Assembly (NCBI RefSeq): GCF_020091585.1
Contig: NZ_CP083582.1
Span: forward strand, 1,860,001 to 1,924,000
Length of the DNA: 64,000 bases
Direction of reading: 5' to 3'
DNA from: Kovacikia minuta CCNUW1
GTDB taxonomy: Bacteria > Cyanobacteriota > Cyanobacteriia > Leptolyngbyales > Leptolyngbyaceae
The stretch's first letter is position 1, and each line of letters starts with the position of its first letter. Below the pieces are notes generated by a model. That model saw nothing but the letters and a program-made list of their open reading frames with translations, did not search any database and was not told where the DNA came from. Below, piece by piece: positions 18,790-26,470 of this stretch. The position numbers were made by a program, and so were the translations under genes.

Positions 18790-19715
18790 CTGTTTGTAAA
18801 TAGATGTAAAGAGATGATGCACTAGGAAATGAAATGAGCCATACCTAAGAAATTCATCTCAACTAATCGAAGTCAATGAGCGAACGCTTCTACGATAGCG
18901 ACCTGACGGATGAGGAATGGCAACGGATTGAACCGTTGTTGCCGCTTGCCAAGTCGCTGGGTAAACACCGAGAAGTCAGCTTACGGGACATCTTAAATGC
19001 AATTTTCTACCGTGCTGACAATGGGATTAAATGGCGCAATCTACCTTGCGACTTTCCAGTCTGGCAAACGGTCTACGGCTATTACCGCTTATGGGTCAGA
19101 TTGGGCATTTGGGAACAGATTAATATTGCCCTGGTACAGCAAGTGCGAATCAGTGAAGGACGAGCGGCTCAACCCAGTTTAGCCATCATTGACAGCCAGT
19201 CCGTCAAACTGGGGCAAAAAGGGGGGATGAACACGGAGTTGATGGCAACAAGCAGATAAAAGGACGGAAGCGTCATATTGTAGTCGATGTGCTGGGATTA
19301 GTTTTAGGGTGTTATGTCACAGCTGCCAATACGGCTGATGTAAAAGCCGCTCCAGCGGTTCTGGTCTGGGTCTTAGAAATGTATGAACGGATTGCTAAAG
19401 TCTTGGCAGACAAAGGCTATCGAGGCGCATTGGCAACCTTGATTGAGCAAGCGTTTGAAAATCGTCAAGTGAAGCTAGAAATTAGTCAACGTCCAGACGA
19501 GACAAAAGGATTTCAGCTTGAACCGAAACGATGGATTGTTGAGCGGACTTGGACTTGGCTTGAGAATGCTCGCAGTTTGACTCGTGACTATGAACGCTTG
19601 CCTGAAAATCATGAAGGGATGATCTATGTCGTCATGATTCGGTTAATGCTCCGACGATTAACCAAGAATCGTCGAACGTGGCAATCAAAAGCTGTTTAAC
19701 GATCATTTACAAACA
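18790..19715 (+). mobile_element. IS5-family (IS427/IS1031-like) insertion sequence
   Basis: About 0.93 kb inside the IS256 transposase gene. The ends show inverted TGTTTGTAAAT (18791-18801) and ATTTACAAACA (19705-19715). It carries a two-frame IS5-type transposase. Boundaries may be off by a few bases because no clear target duplication is seen. Confidence 0.78.
18876..19699 (+). CDS. IS5-family transposase in two frames (probable -1 frameshift)
   Basis: Frame 1 (18876-19259) encodes the DUF4096/IS5 N-terminal part (SDLTDEEWQRIEPLLP, WRNLPCDFPVWQTVY) and LAIIDSQSVK with the first catalytic Asp. Frame 2 supplies DGNKQIKGRKRHIVVDVLG, VLADKGYRGA (second Asp region) and RWIVERTWTWLE (Glu), ending at 19699. 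The frames overlap at A5G6 (19216-19226); a -1 shift there gives the full enzyme. Programmed frameshifting is known for this IS group, so the element may be functional. Confidence 0.85.
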
Positions 19716-19721
19716 CTTTCT

Positions 19722-19826
19722 GATGACGGCCTCTCTGAGGGCCTGTTCTAACGCCTCATCCAGTTCAGGTTGAAAACTGACGGCTTTGACTCGATGGATT
19801 TGTTGTTCTCGTTGGGCTATGGTCAT
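19722..19826 (-). pseudogene. IS256-family transposase, N-terminal fragment
   Basis: From ATG 19826: MTIAQREQQIHRVKAVSF, then a run ending EQALREAVIR at the IS5 junction. AGGGGAG precedes the ATG as a ribosome-binding site. It continues into the main fragment at SLSAVKITLE once the IS5-family element is removed. Confidence 0.8.
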
Positions 19827-19910
19827 GGGAAGCTCCCCTCTCGATGGAGTTCCTCTACTGTCACTGAATCTTTTTTCTCTGTCTAATGGCGAAAAATTCG
19901 TGACACTAAC

Positions 19911-20421
19911 CAAATTCAGGTAGAGGAAGTTTTGCAAGCACATTCAACAGGGTGCTGCCGCAAACTTCAGTACCGACTTGATGGGACAAACGCGCACCCG
20001 CAGCACCGCCTAACGCCAGACCAATCGCTTCGAGTCGCTGCACCAATCGAACGGTTTCCCTCGCCCAGGGGGCCGCAATGTCAGGAATTCGCTCGGTGAA
20101 AATACGCCGAATGCAACCTGGAGTATCACAGAAAAACTTACTGACTTGCACGGTTAGAGTCAACTTGAAATGAACACAAGGTAAATCAGCCAGGGTGCGC
20201 TGATAACGGCTGTGAGTACGGGCAGACCGGGGGCCACACACCGGACATTTTGCAAGATGTTGGGTGGAAAGCACACTCAAAGTCAGCTGCTGTTCCTCAG
20301 TATCGAGTTCACAGTGTTCCAACTGAAGTTTGCTGGAATCAGGCAATAACTGTTGAAAAAACGGTCGGGTCTGAGTCGTAATTAAGTTGAAGATAGGCAG
20401 ATCCTCCTGATTTCCCTTCAT
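19911..20421 (-). pseudogene. ISL3 transposase, N-terminal fragment
   Basis: The fragment encodes the zinc-finger N-terminal region of ISL3 transposases: CPVCGPRSARTHSRYQRTL and FFCDTPGCIRRIFTER hold the paired Cys residues. It ends at NVLAKLPLPEF, exactly where the IS256 element enters. The start ATG at 20421 lies 52 bases inside the right inverted repeat of the ISL3 element. Confidence 0.88.
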
Positions 20422-20583
20422 TGTAACTTTTCACCAAAAGGTCGGAAGAACCCAAAATAGTTGTCGCTCAACAGTTTAGCACCAGGCATTTTAAACAGTA
20501 AATATACTTGCTCAAATTCAGGCATTTAGCTTAGCGCTAAGGTGATTTGTGGGGCATGTTGTGTTTAGTGTTCAGGGTGCTAA

Positions 20584-20700
20584 TGATGATTTCAATCTTG
20601 CTTTTGGTCGTGATGACTGGGTTTACTATCTATCGTTTGTGGCGAATTCCTTCGATTCAAGTTGGAGTAACAATCAGGCTTAAGAGCAAAGACTTCTAAC
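20584..20700 (+). other. Small open frame with one membrane segment
   Basis: 38 codons: a hydrophobic run (ISILLLVVMTGFTIYRLW) followed by SIQVGVTIRLKSKDF and stop; the same frame continues after the stop as LKKLIPDPQKN. It may be a relic of a small membrane protein gene or chance. No ribosome-binding site is obvious. Confidence 0.2.
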
Positions 20701-20754
20701 TCAAAAAATTGATTCCAGATCCACAAAAGAACCGCTTTCATACGCTCCTCCACA

Positions 20755-20845
20755 TATAGCAGTCCTGAATCATTTGTGAAAAAGGAGAGTTGTGAAAGTC
20801 TTTCCCTCCGGGAAAGCCCTTTCATAATCCAGTAGGATCGCTATA
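20755..20845. repeat. MITE-like inverted repeat, family A variant
   Basis: It begins TATAGCAGTCCTGAATCA and ends AGTAGGATCGCTATA, with inner TTTCCC...GGGAAA arms. The outer ends match family A (6590-6682), but the interior differs. It shares its last TATA with the next copy. Confidence 0.7.
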
Positions 20846-20935
20846 GCAGCCCTAAATTAGTTGTGAGATTGAGAGGCTTTGTGAGAAAGGATGCCATTGA
20901 AATCCTTTCTCACAATCCATTTAGGATCGCCATAG
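20842..20935. repeat. MITE-like inverted repeat, family A copy 2
   Basis: Nearly identical to 6590-6682 in the blocks GTGAGATTGAGAGGCTTTG and CCTTTCTCACAATCCATTTA. It abuts the variant copy on its left and truncates the decayed membrane gene on its right. Confidence 0.8.
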
Positions 20936-21605
20936 ACAAAAAATTGCACCTTGTCTACAAGCGGTTTACTTTGGATTAAGAATGAGATTGAACTATTACT
21001 TAAAAAAATAAATTGAGGGAGACTGTCCTCCGTGGAATACAAATACTGCTCCAGAATTTGGGCAGCGGTTGCTGAACCCTGCATCGGCGATCGCTGAACC
21101 CTATCGGGTGTTTGGTGCTCCACCTCATAGCTCTCTTGGTAATCAACCACAAGTCACGTAGCGTACCAGAATTCAGGTGATATTCCACTGCCCTAATTTG
21201 CGGCAACAGGTTCGGGCCGAAAAGATGGATGGCCTCAAAATCAGTGGATGGGGAGATGGATTTTCAATCAGTTGCTGGAGCAGAGGACGGAAGCGATCGG
21301 AGTTTTTCAAATCCTGGAATGCGCGAATCAAAGAGACTCAACAGCAAAATCAGTCCCTTCGCTGGACAGGGTGCCTCCTTTGTCACCGAACGACTGGTTG
21401 CCGCGAGGAGTTTCTGTTCCCATCGCCGTTCCTACAGCCACCAACTAATCGCAAACACCGGAATAAACACGAAGCCGATCGAGTGCCCTGCAGAAACCAA
21501 CGCCAGCATACAGGTGATCAAGGAAAAACCCAAAAATTCCAGGGGCGATCGGGGGGCAAAAAAGCCGCTGATTTGCGGCTGTAGTTTGGTAATCGGTGCA
21601 GTCAT
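20936..21605 (-). pseudogene. Decayed two-TM protein with a possible CARF-like sensor region
   Basis: Reading the minus strand from ATG 21605 gives a hydrophobic N-terminus (SPLEFLGFSLITCMLALVSA, then GFVFIPVFAISWWL). A TAG (21432-21434) is followed by ERRWEQKLLAATS and KGLILLLSLFDSRIPGFEKL, then a TGA at 21264-21266. Next come DFEAIHLFGPNLLPQIRAVE and LNSGTLRDLWLIT. A frameshift near 21150 leads into ESYEVEHQTPDRVQRSPM and GSATAAQILEQYLY. The MITE removes the rest. The pattern (two TM helices, then a Rossmann-like strand pattern ending ...LWLIT...GS) resembles membrane-bound CARF/SAVED-type sensors found near type III CRISPR loci. That identification is an inference; the conserved C-terminal ligand motif is missing. 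Confidence 0.4.
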
Positions 21606-21787
21606 GCGGCGAGAGTGCACAATAGGCAATGTGTTGTTCTCAGCTTAAGTTACCCTGGAAAGCCCCGTTTCCAACAAAGTTAGGCGTGACTAGACGCAAA
21701 AATAGCAGGCGACAAAATCCCAAATCAAAAGATTCAGTCAACTACTTCCTTTGAACTAATTTGTGTCACTAAATAGAGTTTGTATTT

Positions 21788-21901
21788 GAACAAATCTCTC
21801 TTCCCCTTGCGGGGATGGGTCGGTAAAAAATACAGAACTATACGGACGTTCTTAAAGAAGCATATGCTTCGATCCCCGTTAGGGGAGGTATACATTGCAG
21901 T
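21788..21901. repeat. Two CRISPR-repeat-like relics
   Basis: At 21866-21901 the sequence starts GCTTCGATCCCCGTTAGG and ends TATACATTGCAGT, matching the general form of 36-37 nt cyanobacterial type III repeats (GTTTC...CCC-GGG...TTGCAAC). At 21788-21822 the minus strand reads CCGACCCATCCCCGCAAGGG, then GAAGAGAGATTTGTT, another common repeat form. They are about 43 bases apart and in opposite orientation. No regular array exists here. This may be a decayed array edge or coincidence of short hairpins. Confidence 0.3.
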
Positions 21902-22078
21902 ATAGCTTTGAAGCCAGCTAGAAAATTCTTTAAAGAGTTTGGCATGTATTTCTTTCCCATGTTAAGCTTCGGATACAAATTATTAGGTAGGTATCATGTA
22001 GCTTTCTTAACTGGCAATTGCCATTCCTTACATCACTACTGGACATTCTTAAGAACTATATACTTTAACGAGGTTAAA

Positions 22079-22423
22079 ATGTCGTCAGATAAAACTGCAG
22101 GTCCCTATTCTGGTGAACCAACAAGTTTGGAACCTGACATCAACGCCGCAACCGTTCCAACGATCGCTACGCTCAATGTTGGTTCACAAAATCCAGATTT
22201 AAGAATTCAACACAATTCAGCTTCTATTGAGGGGAACTCTATTTCTGATCATTTATTTGAGTTTTCCAGAATTCTTCTTAGAGAAATCTCCCGTTCTTTA
22301 CCTGTGCTAATGCTAGGAGTAACCTTGCTAGCAACAGCTACGGTGCTAATTAGCCAATTGTCAGGCAGTAGTTTAGAACTTTATCTGAAAGTATCCTCAG
22401 GCAACCCGAAAACTGAGAAATAA
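22079..22423 (+). CDS. Small single-pass membrane protein next to type III cas genes
   Basis: 114 aa. The ATG at 22079 is preceded by GAGG at a good distance (AACGAGGTTAAAATG); the frame is open upstream from 21908, but that part looks unlike protein. The first 75 residues are polar and probably disordered. A single hydrophobic helix follows (SLPVLMLGVTLLATATVLIS), and the last 20 residues are short and polar. No family is recognised. It lies 183 bases before cas10 on the same strand, so it may be a membrane accessory of the CRISPR system, comparable in position to small Csx-type membrane proteins. That role is an inference. Confidence 0.65.
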   Translation: MSSDKTAGPYSGEPTSLEPDINAATVPTIATLNVGSQNPDLRIQHNSASIEGNSISDHLFEFSRILLREISRSLPVLMLGVTLLATATVLISQLSGSSLELYLKVSSGNPKTEK

Positions 22424-22526
22424 ATTTGGAAACCTCCTCTTCAATCAGGGTAGATACTGGATTTGTAATGGGTTAAGGATTTTCTTTAGCACTGAGCAAT
22501 TTTGACGATTACAGGGAATGTTATTT

Positions 22527-22554
22527 CAGGTGCTGCCTTCCGATTAAGCACCTG
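22527..22554. promoter_or_regulatory. Hairpin between the small membrane gene and cas10
   Basis: CAGGTGCT and AGCACCTG form a perfect 8-bp stem around a 12-base loop. There is no T-run after it, so it is not a standard terminator. It could be a leader structure or an operator. Confidence 0.4.
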
Positions 22555-22606
22555 AAGATAGGTTGTGGGCTCCGTGTTGGAAGATTCACAAGCAGGATAA
22601 TTAAAG

Positions 22607-24976
22607 ATGGTAAACACGGTAGAACAGAGTGCTTCAGCGGCGGAGCAGTCTGCGTTGGAAGTCGCACAACGGGCGATCGCGGCTTTGCTGCAATGGGCAA
22701 AAACTGAGCTTCCAACGAGATGTAAGCTTTTAGAAGAAAGCCGAGTGCTGCAAGAAGCTAAACGTCTTGCCAGATGGACAAACAGCAACATCAGCACGTT
22801 GCAACTATTATTTGATGATGTGGAGTTGTCCGACGAGAAACGTAGGACAACTCCTTATTATCAATCGATTGCTGTAATCCCTCCATCTCAATCAAAGGCT
22901 GCTTATCCAGAAATTTCTTATCCAATTGATCGGGAACCGACCCAAGCAGAGCAGGATAAGCTGAAACAGAAAATTCAGCAGGAAGTTGTGCCAATTCTGG
23001 CAGAGAACTGGCACAACTTATCACTCTTGATGTTGATTCTGGAGAAGTACGGCTCCTGCCTAAGTTTGGATGAACCCAAGGTCGCACTAATTGATCGGGT
23101 GCGCGTGACAGCGGCGATCGCTTCTGCTTTATCAAACAATCCTGATACCACCCATTTGAGCCTGGTTGCAGGTGATCTGTCCGGTATCCAAAAGTTCATC
23201 TACACTATTTCATCGGATGGTGCATTGAAGTCTCTCCGGGCACGCAGTTTCTACCTGGAATTAGTCACGGAAGAAGTTGTTCAACAACTTTTAGAAAGAT
23301 TAGAACTGCCTCGAACCAGTGTTATCTATGCGGGCGGTGGCAATCTGTACTTGCTTGCACCTGCGAACGTAGAAGCCAAGATCCACGAAATTAACGAGCG
23401 ATTAAATCGTTGGCTGAAACGGGAGTTCCAAGGCAAAGTATTTCTTGCCTTAACCTGCCACAAATTTAAGAAAGAAAGAGTCAGCGATCGTCGATTTGCA
23501 GAGGAATGGAACGAATCCATTCGTAAAGTGAACCAGCAAAAGACACAGAAATTTCGCACACAACTTTCAAGTCTACTGAAACCGCGTAACAGTCATACTC
23601 CCTGCAAAGTCTGTCATCGCGATGATTTACCTGAAGATGATCTTGGTTCTTTAAACAAATTAGAACCTGGCTCACCCTTGGCCTGTGATACCTGCCAAGA
23701 TATGTTTGAGCTAGGGAGTAACCTGTTTCAGGTGAATTCAATTGTACGATCGCAGTTAGCCCAATTGCCGGGAGCTGTCTTTACGATTTCATTTGAATTC
23801 AGCGAACAGCCATCAAATTGTATCTATTACCATCTCTTCTCAGGTAAAAGACCAGTTACCTCAAATCCAGAGTTTGCATTTCTCATTAACAACTGGTCCT
23901 TAGAGGATTACCAGTTCCGTTATTTTCGTGGAAAAGTAGCTTCACTTTTATTGGGTAACTACTATCAATCCGGTGCAGAGGGATTTATCAGAGCAGAAGA
24001 GATGGCGACAGTAGCAGATGGGATTGATCGCGTAGGCTACCTGCGAATGGATGTGGATCGATTAGGTCAGATCTTTGCAAATGGTTTAGGTGCTCACTAT
24101 TCCTTGCCCAGATTGGCAGGGCTATCTCGTCAGATGAGTTACTTCTTCAAGGTGTATTTGAATATTTTGGCAAGCGATCGCCAACAGAATTTTTTGAATC
24201 AAAATCAGGGATTTCAGTATTTGACGGAGGGCGATCGTAAAAATCTCCTTTTCATTTACGCGGGCGGCGATGATCTGTTTGTCAGTGGTGCCTGGAATGA
24301 AGTGGTTGAGTTTGCCTTTGATGTTTACCAATCCTTCCGTGCCTATACAGGTCACAATCCCGATATCACCCTCTCTGGTGGCATAGCCCTGGAAGATGAA
24401 AAGTTCCCGCTCTATCAAGCAGCAGATGAATCGGGAGAAGCAGAGACCGCAGCGAAAGGGAATGGACGGGATAGCTTAGGTTTATTTGGTAGTGCTCTTA
24501 AGTGGAGTGAATGGCTGGGAGCAGAACAGTTAGGGCAAGATGGCGACCAAATCATTGAGCAAATCCACGAGAAAGAGAAAGATTCAAAGTATTGGGATCT
24601 GAACAACTTGCCCAGTAAACCCATGTTGCTAGGCGTTCTGCCCTTTGTTTCTAGACTTCAGCCAAAACTCAAAGCTGATATCTCTCGCAACTTCATTCGC
24701 AACCTTCTAATCACCGCAGAACTTCAAGAACAGAGAGTACGAGAGATTAAGGAGAAACGCAAGCAAGAGGACTATCAGCATCAACTTCAAGACATCCAAT
24801 ACTATTTGCATCTGCCCCAAATCGCCTACACCCTAGCAAGATTACCCAGTCGAATTAGAAATGACCCCAATTTTGAATCTGTTCGTACCTCGCTAAAAAG
24901 TCCCTACAATGCGCCCTACTTTCGGGCGATCTCAACCTGGATTGAACTCCTTACCCGCAAATCGGACAATGACTAA
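22607..24976 (+). CDS. cas10: Type III-A CRISPR effector Cas10 (Csm1), lacking the HD domain
   Basis: 789 aa. Cas10 is the signature subunit of type III interference complexes; on target RNA binding it makes cyclic oligoadenylates. Palm 1 holds AGDLSGIQKFIYTIS (about 189-203) and YAGGGNLYLL (241). The zinc site has CKVC (333-336) and CDTC (360-363). Palm 2 holds the cyclase motif YAGGDDLFVS with GGDD at 553-556. The N-terminus lacks any HD pair before residue 185 and is shorter than in HD-containing Csm1, so single-strand DNase activity is probably absent while cOA synthesis should be intact. It is the first gene of cas10-csm2-csm3-csm4-csm5-cas6; its end overlaps csm2 by 8 bases. Confidence 0.95.
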   Translation: MVNTVEQSASAAEQSALEVAQRAIAALLQWAKTELPTRCKLLEESRVLQEAKRLARWTNSNISTLQLLFDDVELSDEKRRTTPYYQSIAVIPPSQSKAAYPEISYPIDREPTQAEQDKLKQKIQQEVVPILAENWHNLSLLMLILEKYGSCLSLDEPKVALIDRVRVTAAIASALSNNPDTTHLSLVAGDLSGIQKFIYTISSDGALKSLRARSFYLELVTEEVVQQLLERLELPRTSVIYAGGGNLYLLAPANVEAKIHEINERLNRWLKREFQGKVFLALTCHKFKKERVSDRRFAEEWNESIRKVNQQKTQKFRTQLSSLLKPRNSHTPCKVCHRDDLPEDDLGSLNKLEPGSPLACDTCQDMFELGSNLFQVNSIVRSQLAQLPGAVFTISFEFSEQPSNCIYYHLFSGKRPVTSNPEFAFLINNWSLEDYQFRYFRGKVASLLLGNYYQSGAEGFIRAEEMATVADGIDRVGYLRMDVDRLGQIFANGLGAHYSLPRLAGLSRQMSYFFKVYLNILASDRQQNFLNQNQGFQYLTEGDRKNLLFIYAGGDDLFVSGAWNEVVEFAFDVYQSFRAYTGHNPDITLSGGIALEDEKFPLYQAADESGEAETAAKGNGRDSLGLFGSALKWSEWLGAEQLGQDGDQIIEQIHEKEKDSKYWDLNNLPSKPMLLGVLPFVSRLQPKLKADISRNFIRNLLITAELQEQRVREIKEKRKQEDYQHQLQDIQYYLHLPQIAYTLARLPSRIRNDPNFESVRTSLKSPYNAPYFRAISTWIELLTRKSDND

Positions 24977-25517
24977 CACACCCAAAAAAATCAACTCTCC
25001 AAATCAACTAAATCGAGATCGACAAGCACATCAGGGAGGTGATCGACAACAAGCATCAGATATCTCTCAGCAAATCATCGATGCAATTAAAGCCCTTAAA
25101 ACACCAGAAGGTGAGACCGGAACACTCAAAGACTATCCAATTCGCACTTTGGTTATACACGCTAAGGAATTTGGACCCGAACTCAAACGGCAGCGGTTAG
25201 AAACCAACCAGGTTCGTAAATTTTTGGATGCGATTAATCAAATAAAGGCAAAGCTTCCTCAAATAGAAGAGAAGGTCAATCACCTGGATTTAACAGACGA
25301 GAAGAAGGAGAAGCTCAAGTTTGCCGAGATTGAGACAGATGTTGTTCTGCTTAAGCCAAAACTTGCCTATGCAGCAGCACGGCAGGATGCAGTGAAATCA
25401 CTAAATCGTGTCATGTCTGAGGCAATCGATAAAGTACATAGCATTCAAGATTTTGAGCGTTTGGTTCAACTGATTGAATCGACCATTGCCTATCACAAAG
25501 AAAAGGACGGAAAATAA
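24969..25517 (+). CDS. csm2: Type III-A small subunit Csm2
   Basis: 182 aa, longer than many Csm2 proteins because of an N-terminal polar tail (NSPNQLNRDRQAHQGGDRQ). The rest is all-helical: YPIRTLVIHAKEFGPELKRQ, LETNQVRKFLDAINQIKAKL and LKPKLAYAAARQD match Csm2 helices. Csm2 lines the filament between Cas10 and Csm5 and helps hold target RNA. The ATG at 24969 overlaps the cas10 stop, indicating translational coupling. The following csm3 starts two bases after its stop. Confidence 0.9.
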   Translation: MTNTPKKINSPNQLNRDRQAHQGGDRQQASDISQQIIDAIKALKTPEGETGTLKDYPIRTLVIHAKEFGPELKRQRLETNQVRKFLDAINQIKAKLPQIEEKVNHLDLTDEKKEKLKFAEIETDVVLLKPKLAYAAARQDAVKSLNRVMSEAIDKVHSIQDFERLVQLIESTIAYHKEKDGK

Positions 25518-25519
25518 TC

Positions 25520-26470
25520 ATGCCAGCGTCATCACAGCAAAAGCCTCTCATTGGGAAGTTTCGGCTTGAAAGCACTTTATTGGTAGAAACTGGGCTTCAC
25601 ATTGGGGGAGGTGGCGAAAACTTAGATATTGGTGGACTGGATAAACCTGTAATCCGCGATCCTTTGACTCGTCATCCCTATCTGCCTGGTTCATCCATCA
25701 AAGGAAAACTGCGATCGATTTTGGAACGATTGCTCAACAAACCACTTAATCGTGCCGGAGGAAGTGGTACGTATCGTTATGAAAGCGATGACTTAGCTGA
25801 TGGAGTCAGTGAAGTAGACGGGCTGTTTATTCCATTTCAAGGCGCACGAACCTGTCCTCTAAGCCGTGTATTTGGCTCAACAGGTACAAACTGCTGGATT
25901 CCCACCAATGAAGTCAGTACTGAAAAATTAGAGCGTGTGGGCAATGCAACCCGAACGATCGAAGGAACGGAATACCAGAAAGTTAAAGGACGTAATGCGC
26001 CAGCCCGCTTGATTGTTCGAGATTGTCACCTATTGCCCGACTCTGCTAAGCAGTTAAAAAAGATTGATACTGGGTTATATATGACCGAGTGGAAATTTGA
26101 GAATGGCATGGATCGGATTACCGCTGCTGCAAACCCAAGACAGTTAGAGCGAGTACCTGCTGGATCAGAGTTTCATTTTGAATTAATTTACACGGTTGAG
26201 GATGCAACTCAAGCATTAGAAGATCTGAAGAATTTGGCGATCGCGGTTGCAATTCTGGAAGATGATGCGCTAGGTGGGCACGGTTCGCGTGGCTACGGCA
26301 AAGTACAGTTCCAAAACTTCCAGTTCTCCTACCGTGATGTAGAGCAATACCGCCAAGTCGCGAATACTGGAACGGATGCTCTTGCTCCGATTCCATTAGG
26401 AGATAATACTTCCGAACTTCTGAGCCGATTTGATGAAATTCAAGCACTTCTACCAGGGAGCGAGACGTGA
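25520..26470 (+). CDS. csm3: Type III-A backbone RNase Csm3 (Cas7)
   Basis: 316 aa, larger than the usual ~220-250. The RAMP fold is clear: LLVETGLHIGGGGENLDIGG, then LDKPVIRDPLTRHPYLPGSS with D41 at the place of the catalytic Asp (D33 in Streptococcus thermophilus Csm3), SIKGKLRSILERLL, MDRITAAANPRQLERVPAGS and the Gly-rich LGGHGSRGYGKVQF. Target-RNA cleavage at 6-nt intervals should therefore be intact. Extra length lies in an insertion around residues 75-175 and in the C-terminus. The stop overlaps the GTG start of csm4. Confidence 0.93.
   Translation: MPASSQQKPLIGKFRLESTLLVETGLHIGGGGENLDIGGLDKPVIRDPLTRHPYLPGSSIKGKLRSILERLLNKPLNRAGGSGTYRYESDDLADGVSEVDGLFIPFQGARTCPLSRVFGSTGTNCWIPTNEVSTEKLERVGNATRTIEGTEYQKVKGRNAPARLIVRDCHLLPDSAKQLKKIDTGLYMTEWKFENGMDRITAAANPRQLERVPAGSEFHFELIYTVEDATQALEDLKNLAIAVAILEDDALGGHGSRGYGKVQFQNFQFSYRDVEQYRQVANTGTDALAPIPLGDNTSELLSRFDEIQALLPGSET

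Larger units (their letters stand above)
17595..19910 (-). mobile_element. IS256-family insertion sequence, itself interrupted
   Basis: Perfect 24-bp inverted ends lie at 17595-17618 and 19887-19910 (outer part GTTAGTGTCACGAATTTTTC). CAAATTC flanks both sides (17588-17594 and 19911-19917), consistent with a target duplication. Total length is 2.3 kb, but removing the internal IS5-family element leaves about 1.4 kb, a normal IS256 size. Confidence 0.88.
13563..20473. mobile_element. ISL3-family element carrying three nested insertions
   Basis: The inverted ends match over about 44 bases with few mismatches. The left end (13563 on) and the right end (20473 inward) both read TGTTGAGCGACAA, later TTGGGTTCTTCCGA and CTTTTGGTGAA. 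The transposase on the minus strand is cut into three pieces (19911-20421, 16538-17594, 13650-13806) by an IS256-family and an IS21-family element. No target-site duplication is evident at the outer ends. Without the insertions the element would be near 1.9 kb, close to normal ISL3 size. Confidence 0.85.

Noticed and set aside
21229-21648. Plus-strand open frame of 139 codons
   Set aside because: It is the shadow of the decayed membrane gene on the minus strand, which has protein-like hydrophobic and Rossmann-like text; the plus frame has none.
21908-22078. N-terminal extension of the small membrane protein
   Set aside because: The extension has no ribosome-binding site, overlaps the repeat-like region, and the ATG at 22079 has GAGG at the right distance.
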